The position numbers and the translations under genes were made by a program. From the NCBI GenBank assembly GCA_905182985.1, contig CAJJDN010000089.1, forward strand, positions 142,071 to 206,070: 64,000 bases of DNA. The letters are read 5' to 3'. Positions 38,955-50,052 of the stretch are shown here, piece after piece. The notes beneath the pieces are model-generated. The model was not told where the DNA came from. It did no database searches and saw only the letters and a list, made by a program, of their open reading frames with translations. This DNA comes from Paramecium sonneborni (Eukaryota; Ciliophora; Oligohymenophorea; Peniculida; Parameciidae). Positions within the stretch are counted from its first letter, which is position 1; the number at the start of each line of letters is the position of its first letter.

Positions 38955-40167
38955 ATGTTAAGAAAATTGCTTCGATTCCAATTCTGTACTCTACAAGATC
39001 AAATAAAAAAACAATAGAATTCTTATAGCAATATCACAGATAAAATTATATAATATGTTGGTAGAGATTTACATAAAATTCCATCACATCCTTTAGGGAT
39101 AATAAAGAATAGAATCGAAACATTTTTTTGAAATGATGCTATAACAGAGAAGCAAAGTTAATATCCTATAAAGTACAAAATTATAGATAATCTTTCACCA
39201 ATAGTTTCAATAAAGTAGGTAGTTATATAAAAAATAAGATAGAATTTTGATTCATTGTTAGTACCTCCAGATCATCCAAGTAGAAAAAAGAGTGACACTT
39301 ATTATATAAATGAAAATATTTTATTAAGATGTCATACTTCAGCTCATTAAGTTGAATTAATAGAAAAAAATGTTGATGCTTTTGTTGTAGTAGGTGATGT
39401 TTATAGAAGAGATGAAATAGATGCAACACATTATCCAGTATTTCATTAAGTAGAAATTGTTAGAATCTTTTAATAAGATTAATTCTCATCTAAATATTTA
39501 CAACATTAAATTCAAGAATCTATGGATGATTTAAAAGAGACTTTAGAAAGATTAACAAGACATTTGTTTGGTGATGTATAAATGAGATGGGTTGAAACAA
39601 CATTTCCATTTACTAATCCATCTATGGAACTTGAAATCTATTTTTAAGATAAATGGTTAGAAGTTCTAGGTTGTGGTGTTATTCATCAAGATTTAATGAA
39701 AAATTGTTAAGTATTTATTTCTATCAATACAGAGATTAACTGAAGTTGGATGGGCAGCTGGCTTAGGATTAAAAAGATTAGCTTTACTTTTATTCTAAAT
39801 ACCTGACATACGTCTATTCTGGTAGTAAGATCCAAGATTTCTCGATCAATTTAAAGCTGGATAAATAAATAAATTTTAACCCTTTAGCAAATATCCAAGT
39901 TGTTATAAAGATGTTTCTTTTTATGTTGATCATAAAACATGGGAAGAAAATGATTTACATTCAATCATAAGAGATATTGGAGGAGATTTAATAGGAAAAG
40001 TAGAATGTGTAGATACTTTTTATAATTAAAAAAAGGATCTTACAAGCAAATGCTATAGAATTCATTATAGAAGTTTAGAAAGAACACTTTAAAATGAAGA
40101 AATAGATGTTTTATAATTTAAAATAAGAGATTAAATTAGAGATCTTTTAAAACTAGATTTAAGATGA
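38955..40167 (+). CDS. Phenylalanyl-tRNA synthetase, monomeric organellar type, with in-frame TGA
   Basis: Charges tRNA-Phe in mitochondria. Visible: [19 protein letters not shown] then [29 protein letters not shown] (motif 2 region), [63 protein letters not shown] (motif 3) and the C-terminal anticodon-binding domain ([12 protein letters not shown]). The N-terminus LRKLLRFQF suits a mitochondrial presequence. One intron is certain (39711-39732). TGA at 39129-39131 interrupts the frame before motif 2; both sides match the family in the same frame. Dropping one T from the 39123-39129 run and splicing a 17-nt GT..AG segment also restores the frame. Sequencing error is likeliest. Confidence 0.85.
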
Positions 40168-40636
40168 GAAATATTATATATATTTCTTAATCTTAATTAT
40201 TAAAACATTTTAATGTAATCTATAACTCTAATGATTAAAACAAATATTTACTATAGAAATTTCTTTATATTATTTTATTTAATAAATAATTTTAATATAA
40301 TAAAATAAATAGAAAACTGTCTAAGCAGTCTGAAAATTATATAAATTTTCAACAAAATAAAGCCCAATAGATTCTATAAATTATTAATTCTTCTTTTAAA
40401 AATAATAATAAAAAAATTAAAGATTGATAGTAAAATTTCAATTTTTTTCCAGCCCTTAAAATTTGATTTTCCTTTTAATTTAAATTAAATTAAATATCTA
40501 CACCTTATATTGTTTATTAGATAAGATTTGTAAAGAGCAATTATTAAAATAATTCTGCATTCAAAATTTTCCTTAAACTCGGATCTAAGAAACAATTAAA
40601 AATTTTATTTAAGAGATTTATATTTTAGTTTAAAAA
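40168..40636. other. Intergenic, no gene seen
   Basis: 469 bp of AT-rich sequence between two plus-strand genes. No coherent frame on either strand. Confidence 0.5.
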
Positions 40637-42912
40637 ATGAATTCATAACTTGATGATGGTATAAGTATTTTCACTAATAAATAGTATTACATAAAACATA
40701 ATTTACTAAAATTGCCAAAAACTCTCCAAAATTTGATCAAGATGAATGTCTAGAACCACCATCATTTTTTGAAAGTTTTTTTCTTGACAAATCTGGATAA
40801 TCAAGCAAATAATAGATACATAATATTCAAGATCAAATTAATCGATTTTTATATGATAATTGCAATCAATGGGCTGATGTTAATGAGCCTACAAAGACTT
40901 AAAAAATATCACAAAACAAATCAATTCAAATTAAAAATTAGGAAATAAAATCTGCCACTTAAATTGCATTCTTTGTAAATTGTATGTTAACATTATGGAA
41001 CAACATTTTTAATGCTTTTTTTGCTTTTTTATTTCCTTATATTGTCTTATTAGAAGGGGAGAAGAGTAATACTAATTTATGTTACTTTCTATTGTATTAT
41101 ATTTTCATCATTTCTTTAACTTACACAATGTGCTTATATATATAAATCAAGAATTCAGAAAAATAGTCTACTATTTGCTTGTTTGATCTGATAAATTATT
41201 TCACAATTATAAATATCTTTTTAATTGTGCTGCTATTGATCTTTATTATTTTAAATATCAAAATCTTAGCAATAATTTTGTCATTTTATTTTTTTTATGA
41301 AGGTTATAATCAGATTGAAATGTTATTTAAATTACTTGTAATTCAAAAAAGTAATAATTTATAATTTAATTTAGAAAAATAGTATAAATATATGGCCATT
41401 TTAAAGATTATAATTTATTATATTTATTTACTTCATCTCTTAACTTGCCTCATTTACTAAGATGATTTTTAACTTAATTATAGAGAGTTGCTATTAATAA
41501 ACATAAATTTTTTCACTTTTCAAGTAAATTATTATACAATTGAATCAACTTCTAGTTTATCGATGATATTAAGTTAAATAGTTGGATTAATTATGCTATT
41601 TAAAACTATAGATACAATTATTTAGATTAGACTAAATAAAGTTGAAATATATATTAGACCTTATATAAATTTACATATTCTACATTATTATATATGGAAT
41701 CATTAAGGAAAAATACTAGAAAAGTTAAAAATCTTTTCTTAGCTGGCAAACAGCAGGATAATAAAAAAATAAGTAATTAAAAAAAATATTGTAGATAAGT
41801 TAAAACATCATGAAAAACATTTTTCAATAGATTATTGTTGATTATTTGGAAATTTCTTAATTTTTCTCAACAAAATTTATTTTAAATTTATCAGAGCGAA
41901 TAAAAGTTTTAAGAAAGATTTAAGAAATAGATCTCCATGTTAAAAGTGGATTGTATATGGTTTTAAGTGGAGAAGGTTTAATCAGTAATAAAAAGGAGGG
42001 ATTAAAGTTATATGAATAAAATAAAATTGAGAAAGTGTTTGGACTGATTGATTGCTTTTAAAAGAATGTCTCAGATTAAAAATTAAGTAAGTTATATTAT
42101 TAAATTAAGCATTTTATGGTGATATTTTAGTTTTGTATGTAAGTGAAGAAGATTTTAGGTCTTGTTTGAATTCAAGTTAGGATATAGTATAATATATGTT
42201 TAAATAATAAGGAAAAATTTCATATGATTAAAAATAAAATATAGTTTGAAGGAGATACATCCGATGTCAATTATAGATGTTTAATTTGTAAAGGATATCA
42301 TTTGATGATGAAATGCTAAGTTTAAAAAGATGTTCAAAAATTAATATTAATGGATTATAATGTATAGAACGAGAGATAATAATGGAATAGACGAAAAATT
42401 CGTAAATAATATGCTTATGAAATTTATTTAGTAAATATTTTAATAATAATTGAAAGAAAAAGTTGAAGTAATAGATTAGTGTAACAGCTAGTTCAGAATG
42501 TGATAATAGTGAGGATAGTAGTGATAATGATAAATTTCAGATTTATTTGGATGATCTAAGTGAAAGTTAAAAATTTATAGAAAAAAATTTGTTTCTTGGA
42601 AATAGTAAAGGAACTATAACAATTCCAACAATTTCAAAGGAAGCGTATGGTGATTTCATTTCAGAAAAGATTTTGTTGGAATAATTAAAGTAAAGCCACA
42701 AATAAATTTCCATTTAACCATCATTAATATAACCTGGAAGTTAATAATTGGGAGATTGTTTTAGAGGAGATATTCGTAGTCAATAATTACATCCTTCTTT
42801 ATATAAATTTTAAGATATTTTGGGAAGTGAAGCCATTGATTCAATAAAAGAGTATGTTTATTTCTATCCAGAGTTTAACATCAGCTCAATAATTTCATAA
42901 TTACATAAGTGA
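40637..42912 (+). CDS. 6TM channel-like protein with cyclic-nucleotide-binding domain
   Basis: 720 residues, introns at 40665-40684, 41724-41742, 42087-42109, 42187-42211 and 42431-42456. Hydrophobic helices start near NCMLTLWNNIFNAFFAFLF and continue through YFLLYYIFIISLTYTMCLY, FTIINIFLIVLLLIFIILNI and INLHILHYYIW. A C-linker-like helical segment follows (NIFQQIIVDYLEISQFF), then a CNBD (LHVKSGLYMVLSGEGLISN). A Cys motif (CLICKGYHLMMKC) and an acidic tail ending near YFYPEFNISSIISQL are shared with Paramecium CNBD potassium-channel-type proteins. Between the last helix and the linker I see no pore helix and no GYGD-type filter. It may be non-conducting, or an exon may be missed. Confidence 0.75.
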
Positions 42913-42948
42913 TTTTTAATATTTTTATTTTAATTACTAATTATTATT

Positions 42949-43776
42949 ATGTAATAATAAAAGAAAACTTAAGCTCCAGCTGTTTTAAATAGAACAAGAT
43001 CTCTTGGAAAGTAAGCATAATAGAAACCATAATAATAATAATAATAATAACAAATATAATAATAGCCAAAATAGGGATTTACTTAGATGCCAAGTTAAAA
43101 GTTGACTAGTATTAAAACAGTTGATCCTTTTTCTGATAAATCAAAATAAAAAACGTAGAATTAAATAATAATAAAAGAAATTCATTTGCTTATGTTTATA
43201 ATGCAGGTGGTATTCCTTGTAGAGTTAACCATGGTTGTAATACAATGAAATTATAATGGAATTAAGGAGTTGAGATAGGGCATTTACCTTATGATCCATT
43301 AATGGTTACGTGTTTTGAAGGTTTGATTGAAGAAGCACATCCATATTGTTTTATTGCTACAAATGCAATAAAAGATATGCTTAATGAATAAGTTTAAATT
43401 TAAATTTTATAATGTTTTAGAATGCATAAGAAAAAGTCATACCTATATTACCTAAATTAGTTTGGCCTTTAAGAACTGCATTATCTAGTTAAAATGATAA
43501 AGTTTTTATGTCTTCTTTGGAAATTTTAAAGTAAAGTTTTTGTATAAATGATTTAAGATTACTCTCTAATAATATAGGTTCTCATCTTAACAGTCATCTT
43601 AAGAATCTCTTAGTTCCTCTAAGTAAAAGAATGGATAGAAAGAATCAGAAGGAGATTATATAAGATGTTTTGAGATAGATATAAGAAAATGGGGTAAAGA
43701 TATTGTATCATATTTGAAGGGACCAGATACATTGAAATTGATCAAAGCAGCAATTCCTACTTATACAAATATGTGA
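42949..43776 (+). CDS. PACRG: PACRG, axonemal microtubule inner protein
   Basis: 249 residues, introns at 43155-43177, 43392-43420 and 43694-43719. The conserved block begins YVYNAGGIPCRVNHG and continues LPYDPLMVTCFEGLIEEAHP, then PILPKLVWPLRTALSSQNDK, LNSHLKNLLVPLSKRMD and ends KAAIPTYTNM, the PACRG signature. PACRG is a HEAT-like helical protein that, with its partner FAP20, bridges the A- and B-tubules of doublets in motile cilia. The first 60 residues are Gln/Pro-rich, including a run of seven TAA-coded glutamines (43030-43050). It begins 36 bp after the CNBD gene. Confidence 0.94.
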
Positions 43777-43816
43777 CAATTTTAATTTATATAAAATATA
43801 TAATTTATATTCAGTT

Positions 43817-44996
43817 ATGAAGACAGATGGTGGTCTTATATTAATTTAGAAATTTACATCAGAAGAGGATTGTTTGTTTTGTTAGAAATACGGAAGATTA
43901 CAAATTGAGAAGATTAATTTTGCTCCACTTTTGAATAGAGTATATAAAATAGTAAAATAATTTACAGGCATTATATACTAAATATTCATAATCTTCAGGA
44001 CGAGGTAAAAAATTCGAAGATTTCTTTTCAACTAAGTCAATTAAATGGGTTATAAAATTTAAAGATTAATTATGTTATGATTATTAAGAGGAATACTTAA
44101 AGAGGTATTTTAATAAGAATTTCAATTAATAGATATTATCCAAATAGAGATCAATAAAATAAATTTGATCAACTGTTGGAATATTATAAATATCATAAAG
44201 ATATTCCTCGAATGTTCTTACCTTAAACATCAGAGTTAGCAATATATTTTTATGAGAAAAAGAAGTAAATAAAGTTGTATAATCTAATTTTAGATAATTA
44301 GAGTACAGAAAAATAAAAATGATGTTGGGTATTCCTATAGATGACTTTAGTAACTGTACAGGTATTAATTCTACAATGATTTAGAACATGAGTAATTAAA
44401 GGAAGAAATCAAAGTTCTCAATAGTATTACATAATAAACTTAAGTATCCTCAATATCTTTACTAAGAGATATGCTAAAATCCAAGGGAAATGATGAAATT
44501 ATAGTAATTAATCTTTAATCTTTAGAACATTGATGCAACTTGGATAACAATGGTTAATAACTAATAGCCTAAAACTACATAACCATCAAATTTAAAATTA
44601 CTTAAGTAATTGATCTCTAAAAATACTTAATTTTATAAAGATAAATAACATACATATGGTCCTGGATTAAGTAAAAGAACTATTTAGAATTCTCCTTAAT
44701 AAAAAGTTCATCTAAAAACACTATCTAAAGATGCTTCTTAAAAGTCTTTAACATCTTCTCATAAACTCATTAATAATAGTAATGGAGATACTGAATTTTA
44801 GAAATTTTTAAAACAACAAATGGTTGCAATCAATAATTCAAATCCATGCAATTAAAATAGTGCTAAATAATAACCTAAACCTATATTATTATCAAGCTTT
44901 TAATCTAAATAAAATAGTATACATCATATTATTAGCACAAGAAGTATCTCCTCTGAATAGCTTAAATTAATATAATCATAATAAATAACAAAACAC

Positions 44997-45030
<34 letters not shown>

Positions 45031-45488
45031 TCAATTAATAATCTAAACATTAAAAAAGTTAAACTTAAACTCATTATACTGAAGCCAGTTCTCCAATTAA
45101 ACATAAAAAATAAGCCTCAAATAAATTATATACAAATATAGGAATAGATTTTAAATAAGCGTTAACTCAAACAAAATCTAATAATAAATTATTTAAAGTT
45201 TATACTTCGTAATCATCCATTCCTTTATCAGCAAATATCAATATAAACATTAATTAATTAAACATGAATAACCTCAATATCAAGTCTTCATTTTAATAAT
45301 ATAAGGCAATGCTCGAAAGTCCTAAAGTTTAATACAAAAAGAAAACCCAATCTAATGTTGAAACTTAAAAGGTCATTAATTGTAGTGCACAAAATAATGG
45401 TACTACTTCTTTAAAAAAAACATAAATCTCAGTTTAATAATTATATGCTTAAAAAATCAAATAAAAAAATAAGATTTAAAAAAAATGA
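43817..45488 (+). CDS. Hypothetical Gln/Asn/Ser-rich protein
   Basis: 531 residues, introns at 43940-43967, 44105-44132 and 44274-44293. The first 110 residues look folded (RGKKFEDFFSTKSIKWVIKF, then RMFLPQTSELAIYFYEKKK), and a second ordered piece reads FSIVLHNKLKYPQYLYQEI. The remaining two thirds are low-complexity, rich in Gln, Asn, Ser and Lys, with a run of 11 AAT-coded Asn residues (44997-45029). No family recognised. The last 135 bases fall in a duplicated assembly segment, so this 3' end also appears at 46623-46757. Confidence 0.7.
44997..45030 (+). repeat. AAT trinucleotide microsatellite (polyAsn)
   Basis: About 11 perfect AAT units inside the coding region of the Gln/Asn-rich gene, encoding consecutive Asn. 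Pure-codon runs like this often vary in length between strains. Confidence 0.9.
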
Positions 45489-45547
45489 ATACTCTAATTT
45501 AATTTATATAAAATTTATATAAATTTAAATTGATTCTCTATGTATAA

Positions 45548-46292
45548 TCATATCATAACTCTACCTAATTATAAAAGTTCAATATCATTTATTTAATATA
45601 AAGTTACTGGATATATATGACTATAATCAGTTGAACTTATAAATTACAGTTGATAACTTCGATAGGCATTTTCACATAATAAAATTTTACAAACTATATA
45701 TACCTTTAAATATTTTCTGCTATTTGAACTTTTGAAATAAATGTCTCTATCGTTTCTTTTGAATATTTTTTTGTTGAGTAACAAAAATTCTTTGTTTTTA
45801 TATGTACCAAAAATTTTTATTCTTTTCACTTAAAATTTATCAATTTCACTATTATAAAAATTTTAGTAATCAAATTAGCTCACTTTGATATGAACTAAAA
45901 ACAAATTAGCAATCTAAGGTTTAATAAACTTTATTTTGAGACTTTCTGTTTTATGAAGTTAATAAAAATCTCTATTCATTGTAATTGAGAATTATGCTTC
46001 ATCAATTAGAATTTTTGGATTCAAATGAAAACTCTATATTAAAAACAATAGATACTGATGATTGATGAATATCTACACTAACATTTTCAGGATATGAAAG
46101 TTTCTATATCATTAACTATTTATCATAGAATTTTGTTATTTTGTTTAAATTAGCATCACTTTGGTTAATATTATGATTATTAAATGCTTCTTAGTTAATT
46201 TTAGATTTAACTTGATTTGTTTTAGTATGTCTTATCATTTACACAATTATGAAAATGCTAAGTAACAAATGAAGTATAATCCTGATTTTCAT
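45548..46292 (-). CDS. Predicted secreted protein, copy 1
   Basis: 240 residues, one intron at 46034-46055. The N-terminus MKIRIILHLLLSIFIIVQ is a typical signal peptide (basic start, hydrophobic core), so entry into the secretory pathway is likely. The rest is beta-prone with alternating hydrophobics (PKILIDEAQFSITMNRDFYQ, IKVSQFDYQNFYNSEIDKF) and a basic patch (RKYLKVYIVCKILLCENAY). Only a few cysteines; no family recognised. A shorter frame starting at the inner Met within the same reading would lack the signal. The second copy at 46817-47561 is identical and sits in the assembly duplicate. Confidence 0.7.
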
Positions 46293-46526
46293 TATATAAA
46301 TTAGATCACTTCAAACTTTGTAAATATAACATTAAGAATATTATACTTATAAAAATGAAATAAAGAGAATATTAAAAATGTCAATAGTTCTTTCTAATTC
46401 TAATCTAAAAGTATTGATATGAAAGCTTATAGTTAAGTTGTAGTTAAAGATCATTTTTAAGAAAAAGTGGTGATTTGCATTTTGCTAATAAAATAATTTA
46501 TATATATATCAGTAATATTATTTAAA

Positions 46527-46621
46527 ATGGGATTATCAGAGTCAAAGAAAGAGATTAAAGGAAATATAACACTCTAATTAGAAAAAAAGAATTATTTTTG
46601 TGGTGAATTAATAACTGGAAG
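46527..46621 (+). pseudogene. Truncated 5' end of arrestin-fold gene (assembly duplicate)
   Basis: The first 95 bases of the gene at 49120-50046, stopping at the N. Not a separate gene if the junction is an artefact. Confidence 0.7.
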
Positions 46622-46622
46622 N
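46622..46622. other. Single-N assembly junction
   Basis: A lone N between two identical 1268-bp segments. Confidence 0.9.
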
Positions 46623-47890
46623 AATGTTGAAACTTAAAAGGTCATTAATTGTAGTGCACAAAATAATGGTACTACTTCTTTAAAAAAAACATAAATCTCA
46701 GTTTAATAATTATATGCTTAAAAAATCAAATAAAAAAATAAGATTTAAAAAAAATGAATACTCTAATTTAATTTATATAAAATTTATATAAATTTAAATT
46801 GATTCTCTATGTATAATCATATCATAACTCTACCTAATTATAAAAGTTCAATATCATTTATTTAATATAAAGTTACTGGATATATATGACTATAATCAGT
46901 TGAACTTATAAATTACAGTTGATAACTTCGATAGGCATTTTCACATAATAAAATTTTACAAACTATATATACCTTTAAATATTTTCTGCTATTTGAACTT
47001 TTGAAATAAATGTCTCTATCGTTTCTTTTGAATATTTTTTTGTTGAGTAACAAAAATTCTTTGTTTTTATATGTACCAAAAATTTTTATTCTTTTCACTT
47101 AAAATTTATCAATTTCACTATTATAAAAATTTTAGTAATCAAATTAGCTCACTTTGATATGAACTAAAAACAAATTAGCAATCTAAGGTTTAATAAACTT
47201 TATTTTGAGACTTTCTGTTTTATGAAGTTAATAAAAATCTCTATTCATTGTAATTGAGAATTATGCTTCATCAATTAGAATTTTTGGATTCAAATGAAAA
47301 CTCTATATTAAAAACAATAGATACTGATGATTGATGAATATCTACACTAACATTTTCAGGATATGAAAGTTTCTATATCATTAACTATTTATCATAGAAT
47401 TTTGTTATTTTGTTTAAATTAGCATCACTTTGGTTAATATTATGATTATTAAATGCTTCTTAGTTAATTTTAGATTTAACTTGATTTGTTTTAGTATGTC
47501 TTATCATTTACACAATTATGAAAATGCTAAGTAACAAATGAAGTATAATCCTGATTTTCATTATATAAATTAGATCACTTCAAACTTTGTAAATATAACA
47601 TTAAGAATATTATACTTATAAAAATGAAATAAAGAGAATATTAAAAATGTCAATAGTTCTTTCTAATTCTAATCTAAAAGTATTGATATGAAAGCTTATA
47701 GTTAAGTTGTAGTTAAAGATCATTTTTAAGAAAAAGTGGTGATTTGCATTTTGCTAATAAAATAATTTATATATATATCAGTAATATTATTTAAAATGGG
47801 ATTATCAGAGTCAAAGAAAGAGATTAAAGGAAATATAACACTCTAATTAGAAAAAAAGAATTATTTTTGTGGTGAATTAATAACTGGAAG
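46623..47890. repeat. Second copy of exact 1268-bp direct repeat
   Basis: Identical to 45354-46621. Its 3' part (from 47350) recurs a third time after the 580-N gap. Confidence 0.9.
46817..47561 (-). CDS. Predicted secreted protein, copy 2 (identical)
   Basis: The same 240-residue product, signal peptide and intron (47303-47324) as at 45548-46292. No base differs in my reading, so a collapsed contig overlap explains it better than recent gene duplication. A 5' fragment recurs at 48674-48885. Confidence 0.6.
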
Positions 47891-48093
47891 TGTTGATTAT
47901 TCTGTAGAGGATTCTGAAATAAAAGCTTTTCTTTAACTTATATGTGTGGTAGAGAGATATGTCAGAAAGGAAAGGTTATATAGAGATGAGTCAATTGAAT
48001 AGACTCTAATGTTGAGTTCACCAAATGAAAAAGGAAATTTAAGAAAACCCTTTTCAATTATAACTCCATAATTGTAGAGTATGGAATTTAATA
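47350..48093. repeat. First copy of exact 744-bp repeat flanking the N gap
   Basis: Identical to 48674-49417 at offset 1324. The two flank the run of Ns. Confidence 0.9.
47796..48093 (+). pseudogene. Truncated arrestin-fold gene copy (assembly duplicate)
   Basis: The first 298 bases of the gene at 49120, running into the N gap. Identical to the intact copy as far as it goes. Confidence 0.7.
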
Positions 48094-48673
48094 NNNNNNN
48101 NNNNNNNNNNNNNNNNNNNNNNNNNNNNNNNNNNNNNNNNNNNNNNNNNNNNNNNNNNNNNNNNNNNNNNNNNNNNNNNNNNNNNNNNNNNNNNNNNNNN
48201 NNNNNNNNNNNNNNNNNNNNNNNNNNNNNNNNNNNNNNNNNNNNNNNNNNNNNNNNNNNNNNNNNNNNNNNNNNNNNNNNNNNNNNNNNNNNNNNNNNNN
48301 NNNNNNNNNNNNNNNNNNNNNNNNNNNNNNNNNNNNNNNNNNNNNNNNNNNNNNNNNNNNNNNNNNNNNNNNNNNNNNNNNNNNNNNNNNNNNNNNNNNN
48401 NNNNNNNNNNNNNNNNNNNNNNNNNNNNNNNNNNNNNNNNNNNNNNNNNNNNNNNNNNNNNNNNNNNNNNNNNNNNNNNNNNNNNNNNNNNNNNNNNNNN
48501 NNNNNNNNNNNNNNNNNNNNNNNNNNNNNNNNNNNNNNNNNNNNNNNNNNNNNNNNNNNNNNNNNNNNNNNNNNNNNNNNNNNNNNNNNNNNNNNNNNNN
48601 NNNNNNNNNNNNNNNNNNNNNNNNNNNNNNNNNNNNNNNNNNNNNNNNNNNNNNNNNNNNNNNNNNNNNNNNN
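48094..48673. other. Assembly gap, 580 N
   Basis: Unsequenced run. Because the same 744 bp stand on both sides, the real distance is probably negative (overlapping contigs) and the gap may contain nothing. Any open frame through it is meaningless. Confidence 0.95.
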
Positions 48674-49417
48674 ACATTTTCAGGATATGAAAGTTTCTAT
48701 ATCATTAACTATTTATCATAGAATTTTGTTATTTTGTTTAAATTAGCATCACTTTGGTTAATATTATGATTATTAAATGCTTCTTAGTTAATTTTAGATT
48801 TAACTTGATTTGTTTTAGTATGTCTTATCATTTACACAATTATGAAAATGCTAAGTAACAAATGAAGTATAATCCTGATTTTCATTATATAAATTAGATC
48901 ACTTCAAACTTTGTAAATATAACATTAAGAATATTATACTTATAAAAATGAAATAAAGAGAATATTAAAAATGTCAATAGTTCTTTCTAATTCTAATCTA
49001 AAAGTATTGATATGAAAGCTTATAGTTAAGTTGTAGTTAAAGATCATTTTTAAGAAAAAGTGGTGATTTGCATTTTGCTAATAAAATAATTTATATATAT
49101 ATCAGTAATATTATTTAAAATGGGATTATCAGAGTCAAAGAAAGAGATTAAAGGAAATATAACACTCTAATTAGAAAAAAAGAATTATTTTTGTGGTGAA
49201 TTAATAACTGGAAGTGTTGATTATTCTGTAGAGGATTCTGAAATAAAAGCTTTTCTTTAACTTATATGTGTGGTAGAGAGATATGTCAGAAAGGAAAGGT
49301 TATATAGAGATGAGTCAATTGAATAGACTCTAATGTTGAGTTCACCAAATGAAAAAGGAAATTTAAGAAAACCCTTTTCAATTATAACTCCATAATTGTA
49401 GAGTATGGAATTTAATA
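48674..49417. repeat. Second copy of exact 744-bp repeat flanking the N gap
   Basis: Identical to 47350-48093 and continuous with the intact arrestin-fold gene, so this side is the genuine locus for that gene. Confidence 0.9.
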
Positions 49418-50046
49418 CATGGAATTAAGATGAATAGATTTATATAAAATATTTTATAAGGAGTTATTTAAATTTTTAGGATCATAATAAAAAGGAAAAG
49501 TAAAAATTTAAAAAGCAACAGGAAGAATAAATCTTTATTAAAAGAATTTATGAAAACAAAATATAAAGTGTTATAAAACATTTTTCATATACAGGTAGAT
49601 CATGGATGTTAGGGAGTGATTAAGTATAATAATATATATATTATAAATAGAAAATATTTTTGTGGTATGACTTTTAAAATACAAATTTTCGATAAAATGA
49701 AAGATTGTTTTTTTGGTTAGGAGTAGACAATCGATAGACAACAATAAATATTGAAAACATAAAAGCTTATGTGATTTTAGAAATATTAGAATAGGAATCA
49801 TATTGGAATCTGATAGAGAGAAGAGTATTATCAAGTAATGATGAAAAAATAAAGGTTCCTTATGGAATAGAAAATAATTGCTAAATAAGTCTTATAATTC
49901 CAAATAATTGTCCTACTGCAATTTTTAGTAAAAAGATTAGAATGTGTTATCATGTAGAGATTGTATTTGAATTTGAATATATGGGTTGTAAAAGGTAATA
50001 ATACATAGAAAGGGTATTGATAGATGTAGTAAATTGTGAATATTGA
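49120..50046 (+). CDS. Arrestin-fold protein
   Basis: 308 residues, no intron. The start reads IKGNITLQLEKKNYFCGELI then TGSVDYSVED, the first strands of an arrestin N-domain (usually ..L....YFPGE.V.G.V..). Near the end IIPNNCPTAIFSKKIRMCYH then VEIVFEFEY matches the strands where arrestin proteins have P..SF....I.Y.VE. Such proteins act as adaptors for ubiquitin ligases or endocytosis. The middle is more divergent and Lys/Gln-rich. MGLS at the start also suggests possible N-myristoylation. The 3' end converges with the phosphatase gene, with just 6 bp between stops. Confidence 0.7.
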
Positions 50047-50052
50047 TGATAT

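Larger units (their letters stand above)
45354..46621. repeat. First copy of exact 1268-bp direct repeat at N junction 46622
   Basis: Identical to 46623-47890 at offset 1269. It contains the end of the Gln/Asn-rich gene, a whole minus-strand gene and the first codons of the arrestin-fold gene. Confidence 0.9.

Noticed and set aside
19685..39131. TGA read as tryptophan in this organism
   Set aside because: All other genes end at TGA at family-appropriate positions; two isolated cases are better explained by errors or decay.
42949..42990. Prokaryote-like promoter or ribosome-binding sites before starts
   Set aside because: The genome is eukaryotic; purine-rich stretches before ATGs are just A-rich leaders.
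48054..48746. Open frames across the run of Ns
   Set aside because: They consist of unknown residues; the gap gives no coding evidence.
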